A program made the translations under genes and the position numbers. A stretch of 58,982 nt of DNA, from the NCBI GenBank assembly GCA_015680685.1, contig MNCI01027046.1:902448-961429 (forward strand), read 5' to 3'. Positions 44,708 to 57,419 of this stretch are shown one piece after another (the stretch's first letter is position 1; the number at the start of each line of letters is the position of its first letter). The stretch is from Gnetum montanum (taxonomy: Eukaryota; Streptophyta; Gnetopsida; Gnetales; Gnetaceae). Under the pieces are notes generated by a model. That model was not told the origin of the DNA and made no database searches. It worked only from the letters and a program-made list of their open reading frames with translations.

Positions 44708-46850
44708 ATGTAATCACAACATGACCATAGATTAGCAATTATTGTGTAACATGAAAAAATTGGAATACCTTATCTCCTTAGGATAGTTACACTTGGATAA
44801 GTTGTGATTATGGTTGATTTAAATAATTTTAATTATTATTTTATTTATTTTTTAACGTTAATAAGTCATTTCGAAGGGTATTTGAATGGTTAACTCTCAA
44901 AACTTGATGGTTTCATATCATTGTATTCATTAACCTTTTGGGAGAATTAGAAAAATTTTCAAAAAATTTCATGAAAACCTTAAGGTTTGTGGACCCCACA
45001 ATGAAGAGATTACCTTTAGTAACTGCAAGATCAAAGAATGGAGTGATTTGGACAAATGGTTGGGAAGTTATGGGCTTTGGAAGGTTTTGGGCTCTAAAAA
45101 ATGGCAAAAACTCCCCTCGTGTTATGAAGTAAATAATAAAAAATTTCAAGTATGCATTGGTATTTATAGGATTTTTGGCATCATTGACAGGGCCCCATCG
45201 ACAAGGTCTGTTGCGTCGACTGGGCCTAGTTGATGAAGATGTTGACCACCGTAGACTTTCATTAACTTTGGTCAAACTTCCAAAATACAAGGATTTTTTG
45301 AGTGAAATTGGGATTAAATGGAAGCCCAAAAAGCCATCAACATGATGAAAATAGTAGAAGAGGGTATTTGAGTTTAAGAAAATTGAGAAAATAGTCTAGA
45401 GAATGAATATTATCGAAGTCTAAGGAGCACTTTGTGGGATACAAAATGGAATATGCAAAAGATAGGATTCTAGCAATGTTTAAAGTAAGGAACTTAACTA
45501 ACCAAGCCAAAAGATTTGCAAGAGGGTCCTTCCCATAGGAGGTAGATGCCCTTTTTGCCCTTGCATAACCTCAATTAAGGAGTCCATGGGCTCCATAATT
45601 GATTAATGATCATGAAAATTTAAGGACCAACTAGAAAGAATCTATCTAAGAATTCCAACATGTCAAGCTAAGACATCAAGCATAACATAGAAACTGGTAG
45701 TCAGGTGACTTATGGCAGCATAGATGGATAACCAAGAAGGTGGGATAGAATCCTGAATTGAGGTCATAAAAAGTTCCTTGTGGTGTTTTTGTTTAAAATG
45801 ACTTGAAAAGATCCATCCTTAGTCTAGACCAAAACCAGCCTCTTTAAATCACCTTGCATCATCACTCCAAGACCAATCCACCCCCTTGAGACATGAGAGT
45901 GATCCCATAAACAACCACCATTCCACAAAGAGAAGTAGAAAGTGAGATAGGGCCTTAGTTAGAGGGGATTGTCAAGCATAGGTAACATGTCTTTTTAGTC
46001 CCATAACCAGTGCTTGTAGCCCATTTATTTGTTTAAGGGATGTTCTTTAAATTCCCATCATATGTTTTTTTTTGTTTTTCTCTTTGGATGGGAACCACCC
46101 CATGCAAAGACTTTATTTGACTTCCTATCATTAGAACATGGAATGATAAGTAGTCAATGAAAACACTCAAGCACCCAAGTAAGTAGAAGAGTACAAAGAG
46201 TATTAAGTCCCCTTGAGGTCAAACCCTGTACAAACCTTTGAATCCTTTCCAATTCTATAAACTACCAAGGTTACTAATATATTAAAAGTTTCTCTAATGG
46301 AAGGGACCTCAAACTTCCAAAAAACAAAAACCATAGGGTTTGTGAATGAGTGGATGTCATGGACTCATTGCCTATTCCATGAAAAATAACCATGTCAGAG
46401 TTATCAAACATCAGAATTCAAAAATAGAAACTAGACATTGACAATCACAACATTAAGCACAAACCATCATATTAGTAAACAACAACAGTGGCACTGTGTC
46501 CTATAGTAGTAAAGCACTTTTATTAGTAGAAATGATAAAAACTGACATACAAAAACATAATAAAGTAAAATATAGAAAAAGGTATAAAATGTTCAAGAAA
46601 GATAAAACATACTAACAATGTTGTAAAACAAAAAATTGAGAAAACCAATAGAACTAAAAACTAAAGAAAATGGTAAAAATCAACAAAGTATAAAACAAAA
46701 ATGTGTAAAACAAAAAGTGAAAAATTAAGGAGCCATATGGATTATTAGCACAGATGGCCATCTCCTCCACAATTGAGTTGGAAGGAGGAGATTTGAAAAA
46801 TTTAACATGGTTGTCCATCCATTAAGGTAGTTGCATTGGCTTGTCCTGGT
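44708..46850 (-). other. Spacer of element E
   Basis: Inverted version of the spacer in B, C and D: A-rich run at 46,530-46,730 (T-rich on the element strand), T-rich run at 46,060-46,080, and the family's GGCCCCATCGACAAGG-like unit at 45,192. Frames here, for example 44,913-45,329, have no recognisable domain and sit where no family member codes. Confidence 0.5.
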
Positions 46851-48160
46851 TTAAGGAAAGGTTTCACTTGTTGCATGTTGACCAACTACTTTTTATTTGG
46901 GCTCTCAGGCTTGTAGATTAACATGGCCCCAGAGGAAAAGATTTGATCAATTATATAAGGTCCTTCCCACAATGTTTGGAAGTTTGTCTTTTGGGGTACA
47001 TGTGTGGGGTTCTAATAGAGAACCTTATCTTCCAGTTGAAATTTCACTTTCCATATTTTGAGGTCATGACGTTGCTTCTTAAATGCCTTGTGCATCTCAT
47101 TTAAAGATAGGTCCATTAATTAATTTTCATCTAGCACATTGAGGTTGATTAGTCTTTCCTTCTATGCAAGACTTAGGTCAATATTCAAATCATAGGTTGT
47201 TGAGAGTGTACGAAGCTCAGATTGAATCAGGAGCATTGGAAGTTTTCCATACACTATCTCATAGGGAGAGTAGCCAATAGGAAGTTTCCATGTTAAGAGA
47301 TAGGCCTAGAGGGCATCGTTGAGTTTTGTGCTCCAATCTCTCCTATATTTCCTGATGGTTCTTGTTAGAATCTTTGTGATCTCCTTGTTAGTTACCTCTA
47401 CTTAACCGTTGGCTTAGGGGTGAGAGGGAATTGTTAATTTATATTCAACCCCTAAGTGTTGAATAAGTTTTTTTAAAAGTGGCACCTATAAAGTGAGTTT
47501 TATTATAAAAAATTAGTGCATGTGGCACTCCAAACCTATTTACAACATGTTGTTGTACAAATCTAGAAATAGTAGATGATGTACAGTCAGTAATAGCTGC
47601 TGCTTTACCCCTTTGGTGTAGTAGTTGACTACTATGATGATATATGCCTTTCCATTGGACATGGGTGTGATGGCACTCATTAAGTCTAGGCCCCATATGT
47701 CAAAGGGATCCAGTGCTTGAATCCACTATTGAGGATCCTCCATTTGCGTAGTCATTGCACCATCTCTTTTACAGTGCTTACAAGATCAAACAAACCAATG
47801 GGCATCCTTGAAGATTGTAGGCTAATAGTATCCTACCATCAAGATTTTTATGGCCATGCACCTCCTTGCATAGTGGCCTTTTCAAGGGCCTTCGTGAGCA
47901 TCTTGAAGAATGCGTAGTTGATCTACATCAGTGACACACCAATGAACCAGGCCATTGATGAATAGCTTGTAAAGGTGTTTGTTGATTTCCCTAAAGTACT
48001 TTGCTTGATGAAGAAATTGTTGTTTCTTTCTAAAGTCTAGACCTTGTGGCATCTCCTAGGTGAGAAGGTAAGTGAGGATGCCATCATACCATTTTTTTTC
48101 TATGGGCACTAATCATTTATTGCTCCTATAAAAAGAAGTTCATCTGGAAATTGNAATCAT
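46851..48160 (-). pseudogene. Integrase of element E
   Basis: On the minus strand: MAWFIGVSL zinc-binding part (about 47,960), a core beginning at about 47,690, VNRFGVPHALIFYN where the second catalytic Asp should be (Asp replaced by Tyr, about 47,515), and QANG*VEVTNKE, in which the catalytic Glu survives (47,396-47,398) after a TAA at 47,402-47,404. An 83-codon open piece lies at 47,445-47,696. The element cannot make an active integrase. Confidence 0.72.
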
Positions 48161-48197
48161 TTATTGCTCCTATAAAAAGAAGTTCATCTGGAAATTG
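48111..48197. repeat. 43-bp direct repeat around a single N (assembly join)
   Basis: 48,111-48,153 and 48,155-48,197 are identical, with N at 48,154. Overlapping contig ends left unmerged is the simplest explanation. Confidence 0.85.
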
Positions 48198-48199
48198 AT

Positions 48200-48780
48200 C
48201 AAAGAGTGGACTCTCCTCCTCTTTATTATTCCATCTTAATTGAGAGAGATGGTTAGTGACCACATTCTCAGTCCCTTTCCAATCTATCATTGTGAGATCA
48301 AACTCTTATAAGATCACGAGCCACTGTATGATATGGGGTTTCATCGTTGGCTTATTCATTAGGATGTGGATAACACTATGATCTACATGCACAAATACTT
48401 TATAACCAAGCACATAGTGCTTGAACTTGTCAAGAGCATACACCACTATCATCAATTCTTTCTCAATTGTGATGTAATTCAATTATGCGCCCACAATGCT
48501 TTGTCTTGCACAATGGATGTAATATGGATGTTTCTTATTTTCCAACTGTGTGAGCATAGCTCCCAATGCATTAGATGCATCTATCATTATGTGGAATGGT
48601 TTGGACCAGTTTGGTGCTTGTAGAATTGGATTTTTTATGAGTTTATCCTTCAACTATTGGAATGCATGTTCACACTCCTTGGTCCAAACAAATGGTGCAT
48701 CTTTCTTTGTAAGCTTAACTAATCTCTTTATGACCTTAGAGAAATTTTCTATGAAGTGCTAGTAGTAGCTAGTATGTCCA
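48200..48780 (-). pseudogene. RNase H of element E
   Basis: Minus-strand pieces include a KELMIVVYAL-type segment, HYVLGYKVFVHVDHS (about 48,380-48,430) and ENVVTNHLSQL (about 48,235-48,270). This is the same domain as in element C. Several frame changes are present. Confidence 0.65.
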
Positions 48781-49640
48781 TGGAATGATCGAACATATTT
48801 AACTATCTTTGATTGGCATGTTATTCCTTGGATGACCCTTATCTTCTCCAAGTCTACCTTAATCCCTTATTGTGAAATTCAGTGCCCAAATACTATGCCT
48901 TCCTAGACCATTAGATGGCTTTTTTGCCAATTAATCCTAAGGTTTATTTTGACATATATTTTTAATACTTGCTCAAGGAAATCTAAGGCTTACTCAAATG
49001 TAGCCCCATAGGTAGAAAAATCATCTAGGAAGACTTCTACCTTGCTACCAATCTACTGTTGAAAAATACTAAGGACTAGGGACTCAAATGTTGTAAGGGC
49101 ATTGCACAAATGAAGTGGCATCTTACAATATCCAAAAGTTCCCCAGGGACTTGTGAATGTTGTCTTGGCCTGATCTTTTGGCATAATTTGGATTTGATTA
49201 TAGCTGCTATAACCATCTAAGAATCTATAATAGCAATGTTTGGAAATAGTGTCCAACACTTGGTTCACAAATGACAATGGAAAATGATCTTTAAATGTTG
49301 TCATATTCAACAACCTAAAATCAATGCAGACCTACCACTTACCACCTTTCTTTGGTACAATTATGAGTGGGCTAACCCACTCACTATCCACAATGGGATA
49401 GATAAACCCCACCTTAAGTAGTTGTTCTATTTCGTTTGTGATGATCTATTTCAATTTGGGGTTCAGCCACCTCTACGTTTGCCTTCTTGGCTTCATGGCT
49501 AGGTCGATGTAAATGTGATGCTGGTATATCCTTGGATCAATTCCAATCAGCTCAAGATATTACCAAGCAAGAGCTGTTGGCCATTTGTTAACCACCTTCA
49601 CCAACTTTTCTTTTTGTTTAGTGCAAGTTTAACATTGATT
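48781..49640 (-). pseudogene. Reverse transcriptase of element E
   Basis: The open piece 49,053-49,313 holds KDHFPLSFVNQVLDTI, FLDGYSSYNQIQIMPKDQAK (part), TSPWGTFGYCKMPLHL and TFESLVLSIFQQ. The active site FLDD is at about 49,020-49,031 in another frame. The N-terminal RT part (IDFR-like, ending KKGGKW) is at about 49,320-49,420, with stops. Confidence 0.8.
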
Positions 49641-50520
49641 ATGACCAGCTTACCATTATTTAAGAATGCATACTTCATGTCAACTAGTAGAGGTTTCAAC
49701 TCTAGAGGCTCTTGCTTGAAGTTATCAAGGATTTCCAACCCTCCCCAATAGGTATCATCATCTTCATCATTAGAAAGTTGGTGATGAACTTGCTCAAGTT
49801 CATCCATGCCTTCGACATAAGCACAAGTCAGGCTCTTAATTCATTCCATGCATAGTGTGTTGCTATCAAAGTTAGTTGTTAGTGATGGGGTTCCCTCCTA
49901 TTTTGTGTCTGTTGCATATAGACACCTTTGAACATCTTATTCATGTGCACGCTGACTACATGATTTAATGAATGTACTTTTGATGAACCAAATCTTTTGC
50001 ACATAATTGCACCCATTATCATTGTATGCAAGACATGGAACACGCTTCTTCTCTAAATGTCTAAATTAATTTTCCTTGGAGATTTCCAAAGAGAGGTCCC
50101 TTATACCCATCTGTGCATCTACTGTGCTCAACCATGCCCTTCCCATAATGATGGGGAAGTGACCTTTGTAGTTCTCAACCTTGATCACCAGAAAATTAGT
50201 AGGATAGGACCACCCACTAATTGTGGTCATAATGTTTTCCACTAAACCCAAAGAAATAGTGATTGATTGGTTTGCCAATTCTAAATGAATGTTGATCTTG
50301 TTGAGAGGTAGTAGGTTCTAGGCCTTGTACATGTCATGGAAGATGAGATTAACTCTGGAAGAAGAATCAAGAAGAGCCTTGCATGGCTCATGTCTAGCGA
50401 TCTGCAAGTAAATGAGAGGACTCTATAGGTTAGATCTTTTTGTGGGAAGGTTTCTATCCTTGATCCAATTAAAAATAGCATGAGTTAGCATCATAGTGCA
50501 GATCTGAGGAAACACTTGGT
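49641..50520 (-). pseudogene. Protease region and PR-RT linker of element E
   Basis: CKALLDSSSRVNLIFHDMY at about 50,330-50,390 corresponds to the retropepsin ALxDxGxSxNxxP motif, with the Gly lost. IGLG-like VENIMTTISGW and NYKGHFPIIMGRAWLST (50,066-50,278) are the C-terminal part of the retropepsin fold. The linker frame 49,598-49,807 is acidic (SNDEDDDTYWGG). Confidence 0.65.
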
Positions 50521-52951
50521 TTGAAGGATACTCGAATGTGTTGGACACAAAGGATGAGGGTGTTGGAGATATAGGGCAATCAATCGTATTAGGTTGTGAG
50601 GGTTTGGGAGGACTATTGGGTCTAAAGAAGGGTCATTTCTTGGAACAATTATCTGAACTACTTAGATGAAAGGTTGGTTGTGAATGTACAACCCTTGTAG
50701 CATTTTGTTGCTACAACTGTGGAGAAATTTCACCTTGCATGGATGGGGCAAGAGGTAACTAGGTTGAGGGCGGAGGGATGTGTGTAGACAAATGTAGAGG
50801 ATGGTATGGATATGGGTTCTTCTCTTGAGTTGATGGTGACTGTATTTGGTGGTACTCTAGAGGGTAATAGTGATGCTAAAATGAGGTGTGGCTTGTAGAA
50901 CTTCTTGGAGAGATAAGTTACTGAACATAGTACCCATATGGATCTAATTGCTTTTAAGGGTACTATTGTCTTGGTGGTAGCATTCTCGATGATTGTGGTT
51001 GATGCCATTGTTGGTATTTCTCATAAGATTGTGATGGAGCTTCACCTAGATAAAAAGATTGTTAGTTCTAGTGGAACTACCTTGAATTACCTTGAGGATA
51101 GGGCATTCGTCTAGCTGCTTGCCTCCTTGCTAGTCATAGATTCAATGTGTACACCCCAGACTCTTATAAGTGTAACACCACAGGGTAACATCCCTTTGGA
51201 TGTTCATATTGACAAATGTCACAACTAATATCATCTTTGGAGTCTGTCTCCACAACTTCTTCTATTGTAGTAACTTTGCCCTTACCTCTCTAGTAGGCAC
51301 GTTTAGCTTCTTTTCACCTCCTGCACTTACGATCACTATTTTTCGCTTTAGATTCTTCAGCAATTTTCATAGAAGTTTGGAATTTTTCATCCAAAGTATC
51401 CCATAATTTATCAAACTTTGCTAAAATATTAGAGATAGATTTTTGGGGAGGCAAGGTTTTCCTATTCACCACTTCATTAAGTGGTGACTTCTTCTCATCA
51501 CAAAATTGGACCTCCCCTTTTCTTTTTGAAGGATCCCTATTATACTCTTCTGCACTTTTGCTTTTTTGCAACTCATCTTATTCTTTTACTACCTAATATA
51601 TTAGCCTTTAAATCTGATGAGCTCTCAGTTCAGACAATCTCCCTTGGGCATACACACCAAGAGTTCTTCTGTTTTCTGCTTTGAGCCCATCTATGATGTG
51701 GTGGAGTTGTTCCATTTGAGAATAACCATGGTCAGGGCATTGGTGTAAGAGTGAATAATATCTACCAATGGTGGCATCCAAGGGTTCATGTATTCCCTAT
51801 TTCTAGCCTTGGATTTTCTTTCTTAAATTAGACACTCTGGAGTATGTATGGTATTTATCAGTAAATAGTTCCAACATGGTACTCCATTTGTGAATGGTTT
51901 CCAGCTCCAAGGACCAGTACCAATTTTTAGCTTCCTTAATGAGTGTCCTAGGGAATAACTTGAGTTTCTACCAGTCATTTTCAATGTTTTGTAAGGCACA
52001 GGCATCATGGAAATCTTGTAGATGGTTCTGCAGATCAAAGTTGTATCTGCCCTCAAATCTTGGAACATTGTTCATGTCTAAGTGCTTGATTCGGCTATCT
52101 CTCACATGTCTAGTTGGAATCTTAACTGCCTTTGCAATGTTAAGCATGCTTCAAGTTGCTAACAGATATTCATCATCATGATTGTGTCGATGACACCGAT
52201 GATAATTTCTATCACCCCTTCATTCTTGGCAGGCTCTACGATCATTGTTGTCTCACTGATCACCTTCATCATGATTATTTCTCCACTGGCTTCTATTAGA
52301 ACTAGAAGATCAAGAGGAATGTTCAGAATTGGATGAAGAGGAAAGTGGATTGCCATTGCTACTACAGTGTCCTCCACCACCTCTTCACTCATTACAACCA
52401 CCATCCTTAGATCCCTTGCCATTGTGATGTTTGCTCGAGTCCTTGCCTTGACTATCACTTTTTTCTAAACCTGGTTTATGAATAGTGGATTGTAGGTTTA
52501 GGGCCACATCCTCATCACCAATAATAGCAAGTGGAAAATTTTCATGTTGAGAACCCTTAAGGGAAGGATCCAAATTTTCATCTTGGTTTAGCATGAATAA
52601 GGGGTTAGTGAAGTATTTTCCCTTCATAAACTCATGGTGCTTCTTCTAGTGTCGATCTCCCTTGTGTTGTGTTTTAGAGGGATGGTAGTCTTGAGTGTCA
52701 TAACCATTCACAATCTATTCCTCGTGAAGATCTAGGATGCCCAACTTCTTAAGAGTTTGAAAGAGCATCCTTGACATAGATCAATTAGGGGGAATTATGA
52801 TGTTTCCCTCCATATCACACCATCATAGCTATTCATCTTGATGTAGAATGAAGGTGAAGTTCAATATATGCTCATCTAGATGAGTATATACCACTTTGTA
52901 CTCTTGTGGGACCCATGGTTTGACATCTTCATGCTTGTGGGAAGAAGACAT
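50521..52951 (-). pseudogene. gag of element E
   Basis: Begins MSSSHKHEDVKPWVPQEYKV at 52,951. A charged Ser/Lys stretch follows (52,385-52,627), then a His/Asp-rich segment. The gag core is at about 52,080-51,700 (NNVPRFEGRYNFD, LEPLDA-like), then KSAEEYNRDPSKRKGEVQFC (51,314-51,571). The knuckle CDICQYEHPKGCYP is at about 51,190-51,235, and a Pro/Tyr-rich tail follows. It matches element C gag along its whole length and shows where H interrupts C. Confidence 0.72.
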
Positions 52952-53082
52952 TTTGTAACAAATGAAATAATCATTGTGCTTTTGTAATTATAGGTTGTGT
53001 GGAAGTGATGTTGACTTTGGGTTTGTCCAATGATATTAATAATGCTCACTAATCCTAGATAGCACATGTTTCAACAAACAAA

Positions 53083-53102
53083 GTCCCCAACATCAATGCC
53101 AA
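53083..53102 (-). other. tRNA-Asp-type primer binding site of E
   Basis: On the minus strand TTGGCATTGATGTTGGGGAC follows the LTR end. It equals the tRNA-Asp complement except for a few differences, mostly C/G to T/A changes at former CpG sites. Confidence 0.72.
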
Positions 53103-53906
53103 TGATGAGTAGCAAGGTACCCCTACGCCCAACCATATGAATCACAAAGCATTTATGCATGATCCAATCAAATTTTGCAGACTTTATAGTTTCTGATGCA
53201 CTAGTCTTGTAAGAAGTGAATATTGCCCTAAGGTCATTCATTGTCTTCCCAATTACACTTGCCAAGCTCAAAGGTATGGTTAAGTGTAATCAAAGCATAT
53301 GATTTTTATCATTTTATGTTTTAGGTTCTTTGGTGCTTAAAAAGAGAGATAAAGTAGTTTAATGAATAATTTGATTTAACTAACTAACTGATCTCTAACT
53401 AGTCCTAACATAAGCATCCAGTCCCACTTTCCATACACATCTTGAATCCACATATCTACTGTTGGGTTACCAAGCGCTACACCACTAGGCACACCAAGCA
53501 ATAACATTACTAGGATTACCAAGTGGATGCATGTTACACTCGAAGCATTCGTACTTATGTAATTAATCTATCTAGCTTATTTTGCTTAATTACCTAATTA
53601 GCTTAATTACTAGAAAACATTGAATAAATAACTAAGAATATTAAATGCATAAATGAAACATGTAAACTATCCAGAATGTTATAAGGTTGATCAAGAAGTT
53701 CATCTTTATTGCCACATATACTATTGTGCTCAGGTACAATAGTGCTTGAATAGATCCATACACTTAATGACTGAGCACTTGAGAAAATATTCTAACTTTC
53801 AAATGAAAAACCTACAAGAGCTTCACTACACTATGACTGACTGGTGTCATAAGTGTGGTTGGTGAGCACGTATTTATAAGCAAAAACCAACCTTGTGTCG
53901 ACAGGG
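53103..53906 (-). repeat. 5' LTR of element E, outer end missing
   Basis: 804 bp matching the 3' LTR up to GACAGGG, then an abrupt change. About 120 bp of U3 are gone. TATAAATA on the minus strand lies at 53,871-53,878. Confidence 0.82.
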
Positions 53907-54780
53907 ATATAAGGATATTATGAAAACTCTAATTATATGTCATAATGAACTTCCAGTTATACCATTAGGTTTTTCATTGTCACTTTAGTCTACACATGAT
54001 AAAGTATTAGAAGAAGCCCTCTTAACAATTTAATTAGGTGAGCCTAAGTCTCAATCTCATCCTATAAACATTGTCAATGAACAGTCACTTGAGAAAGAGC
54101 CATAGAAGCCTGATTCCACTATGAGTAAAGATGCACTGTCAAATAATGAAGTTGAGAAGTCATCATCTTCTACTAGTATTTTTTTGAAACTTTGAAACTT
54201 TGACATAGATTCTATAACTTGAGACTAATGATAAGTTTTAATTTCTGGTTTGAACTTATGTTTAATGTATTGATACCTTACTTTACATAGTAAAGTTATA
54301 ATAAAATATGTGAAAACCAAGTTTCTTTTTAGACTTTGTTATTTCTATTTTTTGGTTATAAGATGTTTTTGAAGGATAAAACATTCCTAATATCTTTCTT
54401 GTTGTTCTTTCTATTGTATAAAAAGGATGTTTTAAGGCATAAAAAATTTATTACTTATTTAAGAGATGAGCTCATTATCATTTTAATCCTTTTGAATATT
54501 TAATTTACTTAACCAAGGAATATGATGTATATAAATTTTAGCTAAGCAATGCCATTTAAAATGATTTTTAAGAGAATTTCTTTTAAGGAAAATCAAAATA
54601 ATACCCGACAACTATTGGTGGTAAAATAATTTCCTTGATTTCTATTGTGGTCTTAGTGTAGTAAAATTATAAGTGGCCACTAGTAATATAAACATTTTAG
54701 ATCACTTAAAATTATTTGAATATGTTACCTATAGAGTAAAGAAGGTACAGTTGTTTTCACAAATGTTAAACTTGAGGTGG
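53907..54780 (+). other. Unassigned internal sequence, possibly of the Copia-like element
   Basis: A decayed frame at about 53,920-54,200 reads like protein (ELPVIPLGFSLSL, then KVLEEALLTI and SLEKEP, KDALSNNEVEKSSSS), but I do not recognise the family. The rest is AT-rich. It ends with CTTGAGGTGG, a purine run that could be the polypurine tract of the LTR that follows. Confidence 0.35.
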
Positions 54781-55227
54781 TGTTAAGATTTGTTACTTTT
54801 TTCAAGCTTAACATTTATGAATTGTCTATGTGTTGTTCACAATGGAAATCCATATAGACCATGTATAGGGTATTCAAGTGATGTTGTTTATCTATTATTT
54901 AAGGTTAATTAACTAGTTGAAACATTTCACCAAGAGACATAGTAGTTCCAAAGACCTATACATATAGTGGGACAATCATTAAAGTGAGTGTGTGTAATAA
55001 AAAGAAAAAGTGTGATATTGCATTCGAGTAGGAAGTTTCTTAAATTAACAAATTTACTTTTACAATGGAGTAAGATACATATTATTTAATGCTCTTTGTT
55101 CACCTCAATTTCATTATTCTATATTAGTAGTTTGTATTGATTGTAAGTTATTTTCATTTCTTATTAAAATTTTGGTTTTACTTTCCTTAGACTATGTGAC
55201 TTTAAGAGTCATTAAAATTGTCAACTA
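54781..55227 (+). repeat. Second Copia-like LTR copy
   Basis: Starts TGTTAAGATTTG after a purine run and ends GTCAACTA. The last 200 bp match the end of the left LTR (9,950-10,152). It lacks the tandem array of the left copy, so it is about 450 bp against 1.3 kb. The start is uncertain. Confidence 0.45.
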
Positions 55228-56459
55228 CGTCTAGGTTAAGAAGTGTGATCATTGCAAATTTTTAGCATTTACATAAAAGCTAAAGGACATTTGTGTCATT
55301 TGGTAAGGGAAGGCAAAGTAATCATAGCTAATTACTAACTAGAAATCATTGAAATCTTATATATATCTGTGATGCTTTTTAACATTCAAATACCAAAATA
55401 AGCTCAAATTCTCTCTTAGTTTACTAAGGATGAGCATTCCACTAAGAGATCTTGGTAGAAAAACAAAGAACCTACTACCAACAACAAGCCAAGGGTAAAT
55501 GGATGAAGGACAAGGATCAAAATTCTTATTATTTCCATGTAGTGACTTTCAAATGATTTGCAAAAAAGAATGTGGTAAGTTTCTTTTAGAATGGACAACA
55601 TGATTTAGATTTTATAAATCCTCAATGGGTCTCTACAATAAATATTTTTCTCTTTGTATGGCTCCTCCAAAACCTGATCCCCAAGAATGTTTTCCAACAA
55701 ATAATGCAAAGGTATGTAAATAACACTTTGATCTTTTTTAACATGGTGGTAAGAGAAAAGATTAAAGTTTGAGGTTCTAGAAATGTTGGGTTGTTACATA
55801 AGCTAGAATATGAATTGATAAAAACATAAGCTTATTGAGGTTAATTACATTTAATGGTAATTCCAAAATATCTTTTGATTTCTTACCAAACATTTTTCTT
55901 GTTTATCTATATGCAAAAAGTGATATATTGGAAACCAACTATGATAAAGCTCTAAAATAAATTAGTCATCTAGAAATGTATTATCTTATGTACTACAGGT
56001 AAGCTAGTCTTAGCTAAAGTTTTTCTATACATCATTCTTATTTAAACTATGACATGTATTAATCCACCTTCTAGAATTCATCAACTGATTGATTAATTAA
56101 TGAGGTTTCTTTGGTGCTCTTTATCTCCTTTTAGTTTAGATGTTATTTTCAAACCTTTCTATATTGATATTAAAATACTATATTCTTATCTTCTACCATT
56201 ATTATTTTTCCATTTTCTTATAAGGAGTTCATCATAATTTTTCTTTTGCTTCCTCATTGTCATAAGAAGTTACATCCATTCCTTATGAACCTGGTACTTT
56301 TCTCCAAAGATCCACTTTTTCATTATCTTCCTTGAATGTCACTTGTAAAAACTCAAACAAAACTTCGATGAATGATCTAAATTCATCCATTATTTTAAAA
56401 TTAACTCATTGCTAATATCCTCTCATCATACATGTAATGAAGATTTTGAACAATGTATG
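55228..56459 (+). other. AT-rich sequence with a LINE fragment
   Basis: About 55,446-55,640 translates with KQRTYYQQQAKGKWMKDKDQ followed by NSYYFH, the endonuclease-RT linker motif of plant LINEs (W.K.GD.N..FFH), with stops. The remainder to 56,459 shows no gene. Confidence 0.45.
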
Positions 56460-57353
56460 TCATGAGTAGTAGGCATTCCCTACACCCAACCATAAAAATC
56501 ACAACCATTCACTAGTGTTCCAGTCAAATTCCATGGACTTAGTTCCTAAATTACCTTAGTCTTAAACTATGAAGCAAGGGGTTTTAGGATCATTTTATTC
56601 CTAACTCACACTTGTGTTATCAATATGTATGGTTAAATGTGAAGTAAGGAACATGATATTTTTTTATAAATATTTTTATATATTTTCTTATCTCAATGGC
56701 TAGATGAGTAAATGAAAACTTAATGATTAACTATTTAACTACTTAGCTAATCTAGTAACTAACTTTCCTAACATAAAGTAAACATTCCCACTTACCACAT
56801 ACATCCTAAACTAGTATCAATGCTACTAGGTTACCAAGTGGCTATTCATGGGCATACCAAATGGCCACTAGTGGATTACCAAGCATAATATGTTATGCTT
56901 GAAGTAGTCATACATACATATTTATAGTTAAGTATATTAACTAATTAAAACCATGAATGTAAACTGCATTAAAAGTAAAGTGCAAATAGGAAAGAGTAAA
57001 CTAATCCAAGTGCTACAATGAATATCATAAATCTTGACTTTATTGCCATCCACGCCAATGCGTTAATGTATATGATGTTTGAATAAAGCACCATACAATT
57101 TCTTTAATTCACACCATGGGTACTTAGAGGGAAAATATTCTAACTCTAGAGAAACTAAATTGCAAGAGCTTCATTATGTTATGAATCTAAGATGTCATAA
57201 ATGCGGGTGGTGACTGCATTTATATAGGCTTTGCCTATGTTAGCATCAATGCATTTTCATTAACACATCTAACCATACATCGACGAGGATATGTTGACAA
57301 GGCTACATCGACACATGCCCATCAATACAACCTATCTACTTAGGACTTCATCA
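56460..57353 (-). repeat. Solo LTR F of the gypsy family
   Basis: 894 bp with GTATG on both sides (56,455-56,459 and 57,354-57,358). It resembles the LTRs of E in the same orientation, with a TATA-like TATATAAA on the minus strand at about 57,219-57,226. Its plus-strand start is TCATGAG instead of TGATGAG. No internal sequence is present, so it arose by recombination between the two LTRs of a former element. Confidence 0.82.
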
Positions 57354-57419
57354 GTATGTATTAAATTTCGATTCAACTATGATATATAATTATCTTTAAT
57401 TTTTTGTCACATCACAAAT

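Larger units (their letters stand above)
40720..53906 (-). mobile_element. Ty3-gypsy element E, 5' LTR truncated
   Basis: 13.2 kb on the minus strand, read from high to low coordinates: truncated 5' LTR (53,103-53,906), primer site, gag, protease, RT, RNase H, integrase, spacer, extra ORF, polypurine tract and 3' LTR (40,720-41,626). It is the most complete pol of the family here, but has many stops. Bases before its left end are TCTTG; no right copy exists because the outer end of the 5' LTR is missing. Confidence 0.85.

Noticed and set aside
44913-45329. 138-codon frame on the minus strand
   Set aside because: Lies in the spacer of E, where no sister element codes, and shows no known domain.
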